Source: Paracoccaceae bacterium
Lineage (GTDB): Bacteria > Pseudomonadota > Alphaproteobacteria > Rhodobacterales > Rhodobacteraceae
Length of the DNA stretch: 7,206 nucleotides
Direction: 5' to 3'
Assembly: GCA_015487335.1 (NCBI GenBank)
Contig: WFPZ01000054.1
Location: forward strand, 1 to 7,206
A model generated the notes under the pieces. It was not told where the DNA came from and did no database searches. It saw nothing but the letters and a program-made list of their open reading frames with translations. Below are positions 1-6,091 of the stretch, in pieces (the first letter of the stretch is position 1; each line of letters begins with the position of its first letter). The position numbers were made by a program, and so were the translations under genes.

Positions 1-860
1 AAATTGCCCTGCCCGGCGGGGCGCACATGGATGTGCTCGGGCCGGATGCCCAGATGCACGCCCGGGCGGTCTCCGCCGTAGGGGCCGCCCCGGGCGCCCT
101 CCATCCGGTAGAGCCCGTTCTCGGCACGGCAGGGCAGGACGTTCATCTTCGGGCTGCCGATGAACTGGGCCACGAACAGGTTGGCGGGGCGTTCGTAAAG
201 CTCGCGCGGGGGGCCTGCCTGCGCGATTCTTCCGCCTTCCAGAACCACGATCCTGTCGGCCAGGGTCATGGCCTCGATCTGGTCGTGGGTGACGTAGATC
301 ATCGTCGATTTCAGCGTCTGGTGGAGCTTGGCGATCTCGTAGCGCATCTCCACCCGCAGCGCCGCGTCCAGGTTGGAAAGCGGCTCGTCGAAGAGGAAGG
401 CCGTGGGGTCGCGCACGATCGAGCGCCCGATCGCCACCCGCTGGCGCTGGCCGCCCGAAAGCTCCTTCGGGCGGCGCTCCAGATAGTCTTCCAGCTTGAG
501 AATGCGCGCCGCCTCGCCCACCTTGGCCTCGATCTCGGCCTTCGGGGCGCCGGCGGTCTTCAGCGCAAAGCCCATGTTCTCGGCCACCGTCATGTGCGGG
601 TACAGGGCGTAGGACTGGAACACCATCGCCAGCCCGCGCTTCGAGGGCGGCTCGGCGGTGGCGTCGCGCCCGTCGATGACGATCTGCCCGCGCGAGGTCT
701 CCTCCAGCCCCGCGATCATCCGCAGCAGGGTGGATTTCCCGCACCCCGAAGGGCCCACGAAGACGACGAATTCGCCGTCCTCTATCGTCAGGTCGATGCC
801 CCTGATCACCGGCACTTCGCCGAACCACTTCTCGACGGCTTTCAGTTCGATGGCTCCCAT
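1..860 (-). CDS. Sugar ABC transporter ATP-binding protein, MalK/UgpC type (3' end cut by window edge)
   Basis: This is the ATPase that powers the importer encoded upstream; it would act as a dimer on the cytoplasmic face of the two permeases. My translation from the ATG at 860 gives 286 codons before the sequence ends. All ABC motifs are intact: Walker [10 protein letters not shown] (residues 36-44), Q-loop [12 protein letters not shown] (Q82), signature LSGGQ (134-138), Walker B FLFDEP with catalytic Glu159, D-loop SNLD (162-165) and switch His192. The motif GIRPEH near the visible end marks the start of the MalK-type OB/TOBE regulatory domain. The family usually runs about 350-370 residues, so roughly 70-80 are missing. 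The start is supported by GGAG at 869-872, 8 nt upstream, and by a TGATG overlap with the hydrolase stop, which implies translational coupling. Members of this group are often shared between transporters, so the ATPase alone does not tell the substrate. Confidence 0.96.
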   Translation of the reverse strand, partial: MGAIELKAVEKWFGEVPVIRGIDLTIEDGEFVVFVGPSGCGKSTLLRMIAGLEETSRGQIVIDGRDATAEPPSKRGLAMVFQSYALYPHMTVAENMGFALKTAGAPKAEIEAKVGEAARILKLEDYLERRPKELSGGQRQRVAIGRSIVRDPTAFLFDEPLSNLDAALRVEMRYEIAKLHQTLKSTMIYVTHDQIEAMTLADRIVVLEGGRIAQAGPPRELYERPANLFVAQFIGSPKMNVLPCRAENGLYRMEGARGGPYGGDRPGVHLGIRPEHIHVRPAGQGN

Positions 861-2128
861 CAGTATTGCTCCGCGCTGTCCGATGCCCAGGCCAGCCAGA
901 CGGCGGCCGTCCAGGTGAAGGCGCCGCCCCCCGCGGGGCTGCCGTCGAGAGGGTCGAAATATTCGGCAAATCCGCGGGTTGCGATCAGCTCGCCCGTCTG
1001 CCGGCGCAATGCCTCGGCCCGCCGCCGGTGGCCCATGTCATGCAGCCCGATCCCGATCAGGGCGTTCATGATCGCCCAGACCGGACCGCGCCAGTATCTC
1101 TTGCGGTCGAAGAGCGGATGTTCCGGGTCGATGCTGGGCACGGCGTATTTCACCGCTGCCGCGATGCGGTCGTAGCGTTCCAGCATGCGCGCGTTCTCCA
1201 GCCCTGCGTACCAGCACAGGAACGAGGCGTTCGATACCGCCCCGGACCACGTGCCGGCATGCACGTCACGCGAATCATAGCTGCCCAAGGCCTCGTTCCA
1301 CAGGCTGGCGGCGCCGGCCTCCAGACGGGTGATCCATTCCTCTATCTCGCCCGTGTCCCGGCCCAGCTCGCCCCCCAGCGCGGCCATGTCGCGGCAGGCG
1401 CGCAGCAGCGTGAAGGTCATGGTCGGGTCGGCCACGCGAAAGGGGTTCTCGCGGGCCATGGCGGCCTCGTCCCAGCCCAGCCGGCGGCCCAGCTGGACCA
1501 GCCAGATGTAGCGGTCGTAATCGTATTTGGTGGGGCGCATGTGCGGATCCACATGGGCGGTGTCGCGGCGCTGATACTCGCCCACGCCCGCCGGGTCGAT
1601 CCGGGCCATGGCGCCGTCCCAGTCGGGGGCGTTGTCGCGCCCGCTTTCCCAGGGGTGGGTGATGCACACCGCGCCGGCCTCGTCGGTGCGCCAGGTCATG
1701 AACCAGCGGTGCCAGGCCATGAAGCGCGGCCACAGCCGGGCCATGGCCTCGCGTCCGAGCGCGGGGTCGGCCTCATGGATGCGGCGCGCGAAGCTGGCGG
1801 CCACCGGGGGCTGGCTGATCCCCGAAGAGGGCAGCGGCCCCTTGCAGCCCCAGACTTCGGGGCCGGGAAAATAGCCCGGATCGGCCTTGTGAAACAGGAT
1901 ATGCGGCACCATGCCGTTTTCCCACTGGCCGGAAAACAGGGTTTCCAGCTCGGCCCAGGCGCGGGCCGGGTCGAACCGGCCGAAGCCCCAGGCGGCGAAG
2001 GCGCTGTCCCAGTTCCACTGGTAGGGATAGAGCCCGTCGGTGGGCACGGTATATCCGCCGCGGTCGTTGGCGCCGAGGATGGCGCGCGCCCTGCGGTCCA
2101 TCTCCGAGATCTCGTCCATGCGGTTCAT
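860..2128 (-). CDS. GH63/MGH1-like glycoside hydrolase, probable glucosylglycerate/mannosylglycerate hydrolase
   Basis: A 422-residue cytoplasmic (alpha/alpha)6-barrel type hydrolase with no signal peptide, close to the length of characterised mannosylglycerate and glucosylglycerate hydrolases (about 420-450 residues). Visible motifs: [12 protein letters not shown] (33-44), NGMVPHILF (71-79), GYFPGP (85-90), SGISQPPV (102-109), WESGRDN (160-166) with Asp165 the likely general acid, EYQRRDT (184-190), YDRYIWL (204-210), YWRGPVW (345-351) and GFAEYFDP (386-393) with Glu389 the likely base. From memory, the Mycolicibacterium hassiacum enzyme has matching blocks in the same order, including the Tyr, Gln and Arg that I recall contacting glycerate (here Tyr86, Gln106, Arg187). 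It would split the imported glycoside into hexose and glycerate. Its ATG overlaps the MalG-type stop (ATGA). A second in-frame ATG at 2119 has the better-spaced AAGGG (2129-2133) and may be the true start. Substrate is inferred; another alpha-glucoside is possible. Confidence 0.9.
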   Translation of the reverse strand: MNRMDEISEMDRRARAILGANDRGGYTVPTDGLYPYQWNWDSAFAAWGFGRFDPARAWAELETLFSGQWENGMVPHILFHKADPGYFPGPEVWGCKGPLPSSGISQPPVAASFARRIHEADPALGREAMARLWPRFMAWHRWFMTWRTDEAGAVCITHPWESGRDNAPDWDGAMARIDPAGVGEYQRRDTAHVDPHMRPTKYDYDRYIWLVQLGRRLGWDEAAMARENPFRVADPTMTFTLLRACRDMAALGGELGRDTGEIEEWITRLEAGAASLWNEALGSYDSRDVHAGTWSGAVSNASFLCWYAGLENARMLERYDRIAAAVKYAVPSIDPEHPLFDRKRYWRGPVWAIMNALIGIGLHDMGHRRRAEALRRQTGELIATRGFAEYFDPLDGSPAGGGAFTWTAAVWLAWASDSAEQY

Positions 2129-3327
2129 CCCTTGACCGACCCGGCCGTCAGGCCCCGGGTCATGAACTTCTCCAGCCCCAGGAACAGCACCATCACCGGC
2201 AGGGTGGCGATCACCGCCCCGGCCATCAGGTGCTGGCGGGGAATTTCCGAGGAGTTGAGCATCGTCACCCCGCGCGTGAGGGTGAATTTCGCAGGATCGT
2301 CCAGCAGCATGAAGGCCAGCAGGAACTCGTTCCAGGCGATCATGAAGACATAGAGCGAGACGGAGGCCAGCGCCGGCAGGCTCAGCGGCAGGGTGATCTT
2401 CCAGATCACCTGCAGCCGGTTGAGCCCGTCCATCAGCCCGGCCTCCTCCACCTCGCCGGGAATGCCCCGGAAATAGCCCTGCAACATGTAGAGCGCCACC
2501 GGGATGGTGGTCACCGGATAGATCATCACGATCCCGGCGATCGAGTTGCGCAGCCCCGTCATGGAAAAGGCGATGTAGATCGGCAGCGCCAGCACGATCA
2601 TCGGCACCATGTAGATCAGGAGGATCGAGCGCGACAGCGCCGCCCGGCCGCGAAAGCGCAGCCGCGCCACCGCATAGGCGCCGGGCACGCTGAACAGCAG
2701 GGTGATGAACACCGTCAGCACCGAAACATAGAACGACGTCCACATGTAGCGGCCGAAACCGAAATCGGCGAACAGCTCGCGGTAGCTGCGAAACAGCTCC
2801 CACCCGCGGCCGGGTTCCAGCGAGAAATCCAGCGGGTTGGCCAGCAGCTCCTGCTGGCTTTTCAGGCTGGTCATCACCATGACGTAGAAGGGAATGGCGA
2901 CGATGGCGGTAAAGAAGACATAGCCGAAGGCGGTCAGAAACCTGATCACCGCCTCCTCGAACTCGTGGCGCGTGAGCGCCCCGCGAGGCATGCCCGCCAG
3001 CATCGCCATGAGCGGCCAGGCCAGCCCCAGCCCGAGCGCCACCGCCACCACCAGCCGCCAGAGCGGATCCGGGGCAGGCTCCACGATCACCGGCGCCCAG
3101 ACGAACCCCAGGGCGAACGCCATCCCCACCGTGAGCCCCGCCACCAGCCACCTGTTGCCCGCCCCGGTGGCCAGAAGCCCCGCCAGCGCCCCGGCCAGAA
3201 CCGAGCCCGCCAGACCGGGGCGGTAGGCGTCGCCGGTGGCGAAGCTGAGCACCACCGACAGCGTCGTGGCCGCCACCAGCGCCCACAGCACGCCCAGCAC
3301 CGGGCCCGTGACATAACCCCGCCTCAT
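2125..3327 (-). CDS. Carbohydrate ABC transporter permease, MalG/AglG type, with extra N-terminal membrane region
   Basis: A 400-residue inner-membrane subunit that forms half of the translocation channel. The MalG-like core starts near residue 130 (helix about 130-155, ending PFYVMVMTSLKS) and shows the EAA coupling loop EEAGLMDGLNRLQVIWKITL (about 294-313) that docks on the ATPase, followed by the usual ending [15 protein letters not shown]. MalG-type subunits normally have about 275-300 residues. Here roughly 125 come first and appear to hold four hydrophobic helices (about 5-31, 38-57, 60-82, 89-114) plus a short charged linker (GALTRHEFEEA). The start at 3327 is well supported by AAGGAGG at 3334-3340 with 6-nt spacing. 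The stop overlaps the hydrolase ATG. What the extra helices do is unknown; I see no motif in them. Confidence 0.94.
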   Translation of the reverse strand: MRRGYVTGPVLGVLWALVAATTLSVVLSFATGDAYRPGLAGSVLAGALAGLLATGAGNRWLVAGLTVGMAFALGFVWAPVIVEPAPDPLWRLVVAVALGLGLAWPLMAMLAGMPRGALTRHEFEEAVIRFLTAFGYVFFTAIVAIPFYVMVMTSLKSQQELLANPLDFSLEPGRGWELFRSYRELFADFGFGRYMWTSFYVSVLTVFITLLFSVPGAYAVARLRFRGRAALSRSILLIYMVPMIVLALPIYIAFSMTGLRNSIAGIVMIYPVTTIPVALYMLQGYFRGIPGEVEEAGLMDGLNRLQVIWKITLPLSLPALASVSLYVFMIAWNEFLLAFMLLDDPAKFTLTRGVTMLNSSEIPRQHLMAGAVIATLPVMVLFLGLEKFMTRGLTAGSVKG

Positions 3328-3333
3328 GGGGTT

Positions 3334-3340
3334 CCTCCTT
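3334..3340 (-). promoter_or_regulatory. Strong ribosome binding site of the MalG-type gene
   Basis: AAGGAGG lies 6 nt before the ATG at 3327. It fixes this start for the unusually long permease, so the extra N-terminal helices are very probably translated and are not an over-extended reading frame. Confidence 0.85.
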
Positions 3341-3370
3341 CATCTTGCCCGAAATACTCCCGCCGGAGGC
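3339..3370 (-). repeat. Candidate Rhodobacterales-type intergenic repeat
   Basis: Read on the minus strand, the gap between the two permease genes begins GCCTCCGGCGGGAGTATTT and continues to a GATGAA end that merges with the next ribosome binding site. I recall very similar strings (CCTCCGGCGGG followed by TATTT and, a little later, a GATGAA-like end) recurring between genes in Rhodobacteraceae genomes. Only one copy is present here, so repetition cannot be shown from the window. CTCC and GGAG within it can form only a short 4-bp hairpin. Confidence 0.4.
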
Positions 3371-3391
3371 ATGAAGTCTGGCGCGCGCCCC

Positions 3392-4636
3392 TCACAGCCC
3401 TTCCTCCCGGCTGGCATATCTGAAGAACAGGATCGAAAACAGGATCAGGCAGCCGAAGATCACCACCGCCACCGCCGCCCCCGCGCCGATGTTGGAAACC
3501 GCGAAGGCCTGCTCGTAGACGTTCACCGTCAGCGTCCGGGTGCCGGCATTGCCGCCCGTCAGCAGGAAGATGTCATCGAACTTGTTGAAGGTCCAGATGA
3601 AGCGCAGCAGGAACAGCACGCTGAGGATCCCCATGAGCATCGGCAGCGAGAGATAGCGGAACTTCTGGAACGGCGAGGCCCCGTCCATGTCGGCGGCCTC
3701 GTACATGTCCTCGTCGATGGACTGCATCCGCGCCAGGATGAACAGGAAGGACAGCGGAAAGTAGCGCCAGATCTCGAATACCGTGACCATGATCAGCGCC
3801 AGCGGTTTCTGCCCGAAGAAATTGATCGGGGCCTGCGTCACCCCCATCCGGATCAGCAGCGCATTGGCCGAGCCCGAGAACGGGTCGAACAGCGTCACCC
3901 AGGTGAAGGCCACGGCGATCACCGGCGAGACATAGGGAAACAGGTAGAGCCCGCGCAGGATGCCCTGCCCCCTGAAAGAGCGGTTGAGCAGCATGGCCGA
4001 GAACAGCCCCAGCACCAGCGCCCCCAGCGTGCCGAAGACGGTATAGAACACCGTCACCCCGAGCACCCCCCAGAACTGGCGCCCGTCAAAGACCCGGCGG
4101 AAGTTGTCGAGGGTGAATTCGCCGTTGGTCAGAACGTTTTCGGACCTGCCGCTGACGGTGACGGGGCTGTCCTTGAGCCGCACGCCGCTGTCGAAGAAGG
4201 CCTGCTCCAGTTCCACCGGCATTCGCAGCCTGTCGCGGAAGCCGCCCTCGATGTCGCCGAAGACGCAACGCAGCACGCGCCCCTCGAGGCTGCAGCGCGG
4301 GTCGAGTTCGGTGATGGCGAGCCCCTCGGGCAGCACGTCTTCAAGGACCACGTCGCGGATCACCTTGTCCCGGCTGGAGTTGCGCAGCCGGTATTCCAGC
4401 ATGGCCGGATCTCCCGGCGCCTCGGGCCGGCCGCGCAGCGTCTCCTTGACCACCGGCACCGGGGCGCGCAGATCGGCCAGCCTGACCGGCTTGAAGCTGA
4501 TCCAGAACACCGCCAGAAGCGGCAGCACCACCACCAGCGAGACGCTGAGGATGGTGGGCAGCAGCAGGCCCCAGGCCAGACGGGCCTCGCGGCGCATCAG
4601 CGGCCCGGGGCCGGCGGGAGGTTGCATGGATGTCAT
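3392..4636 (-). CDS. Carbohydrate ABC transporter permease, MalF/AglF type, with DUF11-like periplasmic insertion
   Basis: A 414-residue inner-membrane channel subunit, partner of the MalG-type protein. It has a first helix at about 22-46 (LLLPTILSVSLVVVLPLLAVFW). A hydrophilic stretch of about 130 residues follows (about 50-180), before the core helices begin near 187. The EAA coupling loop is EDMYEAADMDGASPFQKFRY (309-328), followed by LSLPML. MalF-like subunits in this class usually have about 290-340 residues. The surplus lies in the first periplasmic loop, where residues 79-145 resemble a DUF11-type beta-sandwich: YRLRNSS, DVVLEDVLPEGL, then CSLEGRVLRC (Cys115 and Cys124). I chose the ATG at 4636, although the frame is open to an ATG at 4717. 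The extra 27 codons would run through the intergenic hairpins and give a very basic leader, while 4636 has GGAG at 4644-4647 with 7-nt spacing. ATG 4627 is a weaker alternative. Confidence 0.93.
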   Translation of the reverse strand: MTSMQPPAGPGPLMRREARLAWGLLLPTILSVSLVVVLPLLAVFWISFKPVRLADLRAPVPVVKETLRGRPEAPGDPAMLEYRLRNSSRDKVIRDVVLEDVLPEGLAITELDPRCSLEGRVLRCVFGDIEGGFRDRLRMPVELEQAFFDSGVRLKDSPVTVSGRSENVLTNGEFTLDNFRRVFDGRQFWGVLGVTVFYTVFGTLGALVLGLFSAMLLNRSFRGQGILRGLYLFPYVSPVIAVAFTWVTLFDPFSGSANALLIRMGVTQAPINFFGQKPLALIMVTVFEIWRYFPLSFLFILARMQSIDEDMYEAADMDGASPFQKFRYLSLPMLMGILSVLFLLRFIWTFNKFDDIFLLTGGNAGTRTLTVNVYEQAFAVSNIGAGAAVAVVIFGCLILFSILFFRYASREEGL

Positions 4637-4643
4637 CTCGGGG

Positions 4644-4647
4644 CTCC
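4644..4647 (-). promoter_or_regulatory. Ribosome binding site that decides the MalF-type start
   Basis: GGAG sits 7 nt before the ATG at 4636. The longer in-frame ATG at 4717 is preceded only by the tail of the binding-protein gene and lies at the base of a strong hairpin, so 4636 is preferred. Confidence 0.65.
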
Positions 4648-4662
4648 GCTTGACATCGACTG

Positions 4663-4678
4663 CCCGCGCCTTCGCGGG
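4663..4678 (-). other. Small intercistronic hairpin
   Basis: A perfect 6-bp inverted repeat, CCCGCG and CGCGGG (4663-4668 and 4673-4678), with a 4-base loop. It lies just downstream, in transcription sense, of the larger hairpin and shares bases 4677-4678 with that stem's extension, so the two full structures would compete. No T-run follows. Confidence 0.5.
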
Positions 4679-4715
4679 AAACGGCCGGCGGCGGGCCTTT
4701 CGCCGCCGGCTTTCC
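4677..4715 (-). other. Large GC-rich intercistronic stem-loop after the binding-protein gene
   Basis: GCCGGCGGCG at 4684-4693 is the exact reverse complement of 4701-4710, giving a 10-bp all-G/C stem with a 7-base loop. A further 5 bp (GGAAA with TTTCC, 4677-4681 and 4711-4715) extend it past a 2-base bulge. It begins 8 bases after the binding-protein stop codon and precedes the permease ribosome binding site. There is no T-tract, so it is not a classical Rho-independent terminator. In the E. coli mal operon the malE-malF gap also carries hairpins that protect malE mRNA and keep permease levels low; the same role is inferred here. Confidence 0.75.
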
Positions 4716-4723
4716 ACATGCCG

Positions 4724-6091
4724 CTACTGGATCCTGGCCAGTTCGGCGTTCAGCGCCTCGACGGTGGCGGCCGCGTCGCGCACCCCGTCGATATACTCGC
4801 GCACCAGACGGTTGATCACCTGGCTGTTGATGATCTTCGAGGCCAGCGCCAGCTGCCCTTCCTTGACCCCCCAGCGCTGGGCCACGTCAAGCCCGCCGAC
4901 GATCTCGTCGATCATCTCCTGCGCGTAGAGCTCGCTCAGCGGCGCCTTGCGGTCCACGCCCACCGGCAGCTCCGACCAGGCCTTGACGAAGCGGGTCGGA
5001 TCAGACTTGTCGCCGCGGCGCACCGGGAACTTGCCCTCGGGCGCGATGGCGAGCGTCTGGGTATAGCCTTCATCCATGGAGAACTGCACGAAGTCCATCG
5101 CCGCTTCGGTTTCCGCATCCGCCGTGATGCCGAAATAGCGGATGTCGGCCCAGGCCGCGCCGTCGGGATTGGAGGGCCCGGCGAGGTTGGTCACGATGCC
5201 GGTCTTCGAGGCCAGCTCGCGCGAGGTGGGATCGTCGTTGATGGTCGGCGGGGCGCTGTCGCGCAGCCCGGCGAGCTCGTCGAGGATGAAGGGCGACCAG
5301 ATGATCATCGCCGCCTTGCCGGCGAAGTAGAGCTCGCGCGACTGCTTCCAGTAGAGATCGCCCGGCGGCGAGGCCTCGGCGATGGCCTTGTAGAACTCCA
5401 GAACCTCGGTGGTCTTCTTCATGTCGAGCGGCTTGAAGCCGTTTTCATCCACCGGGCTGACGCCGTTGGCGAGGAAGACATGCTCCAGCACCTGGCTCAT
5501 GAAGTTCTCGTCCACCTTGGTGGCGGCGACGAAGCCGTACATTTCGGGCGGGTTGTGCAGCCTGGCGATGGCCGCGCGGATGTTGTCGTAGGTGTTGGGC
5601 GGGGCCAGGCCGGCGGCGTCGAACAGATCCTTGCGGTAGACGACCATCTGCGTCCAGCCGTCCACCGGCACCGAGGCATAGCCCCCCTCGACGGCGGCCA
5701 TCGACAGCGCGCCGGGGGCGAAGGTCTCGGGGCCCAGCTCCTCGATCACGTCGGTCGCGGCGTCGGTATCGAGGATGCCCGCCTCGGCCCAGGGCAGGGC
5801 GTATTGCAGCGGGTGGTAGATGACGTCGGGCAGATCGCCGGCCGCGAAGGCGGCGGTGGCGCGGGTGCCCAGTTCGCTCTCGGTGACGGGGATCACCTCC
5901 ACCGCCACACCCGTCCTGGCCTCGAAGGCCTCGGCCATGGCCTGCTGCTTGGCCAGCCGGTCGGGCTGTTCCTCGGTGGTCCAGAAGCGGATCGTGTCGG
6001 CCATGACGCCGGTAGCGCCGAGCGCCAGCGCCATCGCCATCGCGCTGGCCAGGATCAGCCTGGCGTGGCCTTTTCGTGGCTGGAAAGTCAT
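4724..6091 (-). CDS. Periplasmic sugar-binding protein of the ABC importer (SBP family 1, MalE/AglE-like)
   Basis: A 455-residue extracellular solute-binding protein that captures the substrate in the periplasm and delivers it to the permease pair. Residues 1-31 form a Sec signal peptide: basic start (QPRKGHAR), hydrophobic core (LILASAMAMALALGATG) and probable cleavage after VMA, before DTIRFWTTE. No lipobox cysteine is present, so it should be a free periplasmic protein, as expected in a Gram-negative cell. The mature part shows the family pattern: ending of the first strand in IRFWTTEEQ, AFEARTGVAVEVIPV, AAGDLPDVIYHP, VPVDGWTQMVVYRKDLFDAAGL, FYKAIAEASPPG and FAGKAAMIIWSPFIL. The start at 6091 has a multiple AGGAGGAGGAG ribosome site (6099-6109) ending 7 nt away, and overlaps the regulator stop by ATGA. 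The stop is TAG at 4724-4726. The ligand cannot be read from sequence; the neighbouring hydrolase suggests a glycosylglycerate or similar small glycoside. Confidence 0.96.
   Translation of the reverse strand: MTFQPRKGHARLILASAMAMALALGATGVMADTIRFWTTEEQPDRLAKQQAMAEAFEARTGVAVEVIPVTESELGTRATAAFAAGDLPDVIYHPLQYALPWAEAGILDTDAATDVIEELGPETFAPGALSMAAVEGGYASVPVDGWTQMVVYRKDLFDAAGLAPPNTYDNIRAAIARLHNPPEMYGFVAATKVDENFMSQVLEHVFLANGVSPVDENGFKPLDMKKTTEVLEFYKAIAEASPPGDLYWKQSRELYFAGKAAMIIWSPFILDELAGLRDSAPPTINDDPTSRELASKTGIVTNLAGPSNPDGAAWADIRYFGITADAETEAAMDFVQFSMDEGYTQTLAIAPEGKFPVRRGDKSDPTRFVKAWSELPVGVDRKAPLSELYAQEMIDEIVGGLDVAQRWGVKEGQLALASKIINSQVINRLVREYIDGVRDAAATVEALNAELARIQ

Noticed and set aside
27..2353. Long plus-strand frames opposite the ATPase and hydrolase genes.
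   Set aside because: They are antisense shadows. The minus strand here encodes intact ABC ATPase motifs and a complete GH63-like enzyme, and the plus-strand products have no domain signal.
2129..3343. The hydrolase frame stays open upstream through nearly the whole MalG-type gene, suggesting an 827-residue fusion or an overprinted gene.
   Set aside because: The upstream part is an Ala/Gly/Arg-rich shadow of the permease in another frame. The real hydrolase starts at the ATGA junction (2128 or 2119), and the permease in its own frame has clear family motifs.
4677..4715. The large hairpin as a Rho-independent terminator ending the transcript after the binding-protein gene.
   Set aside because: No T-run follows in the transcription direction, and the downstream permease, hydrolase and ATPase genes have no visible promoter of their own, so read-through is needed.
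4637..4717. A 27-residue basic N-terminal leader for the MalF-type permease, starting at ATG 4717.
   Set aside because: It would be translated from the hairpin region, has no good ribosome binding site, and the ATG at 4636 has one. The basic residues are explained by GC-rich non-coding sequence read as codons.
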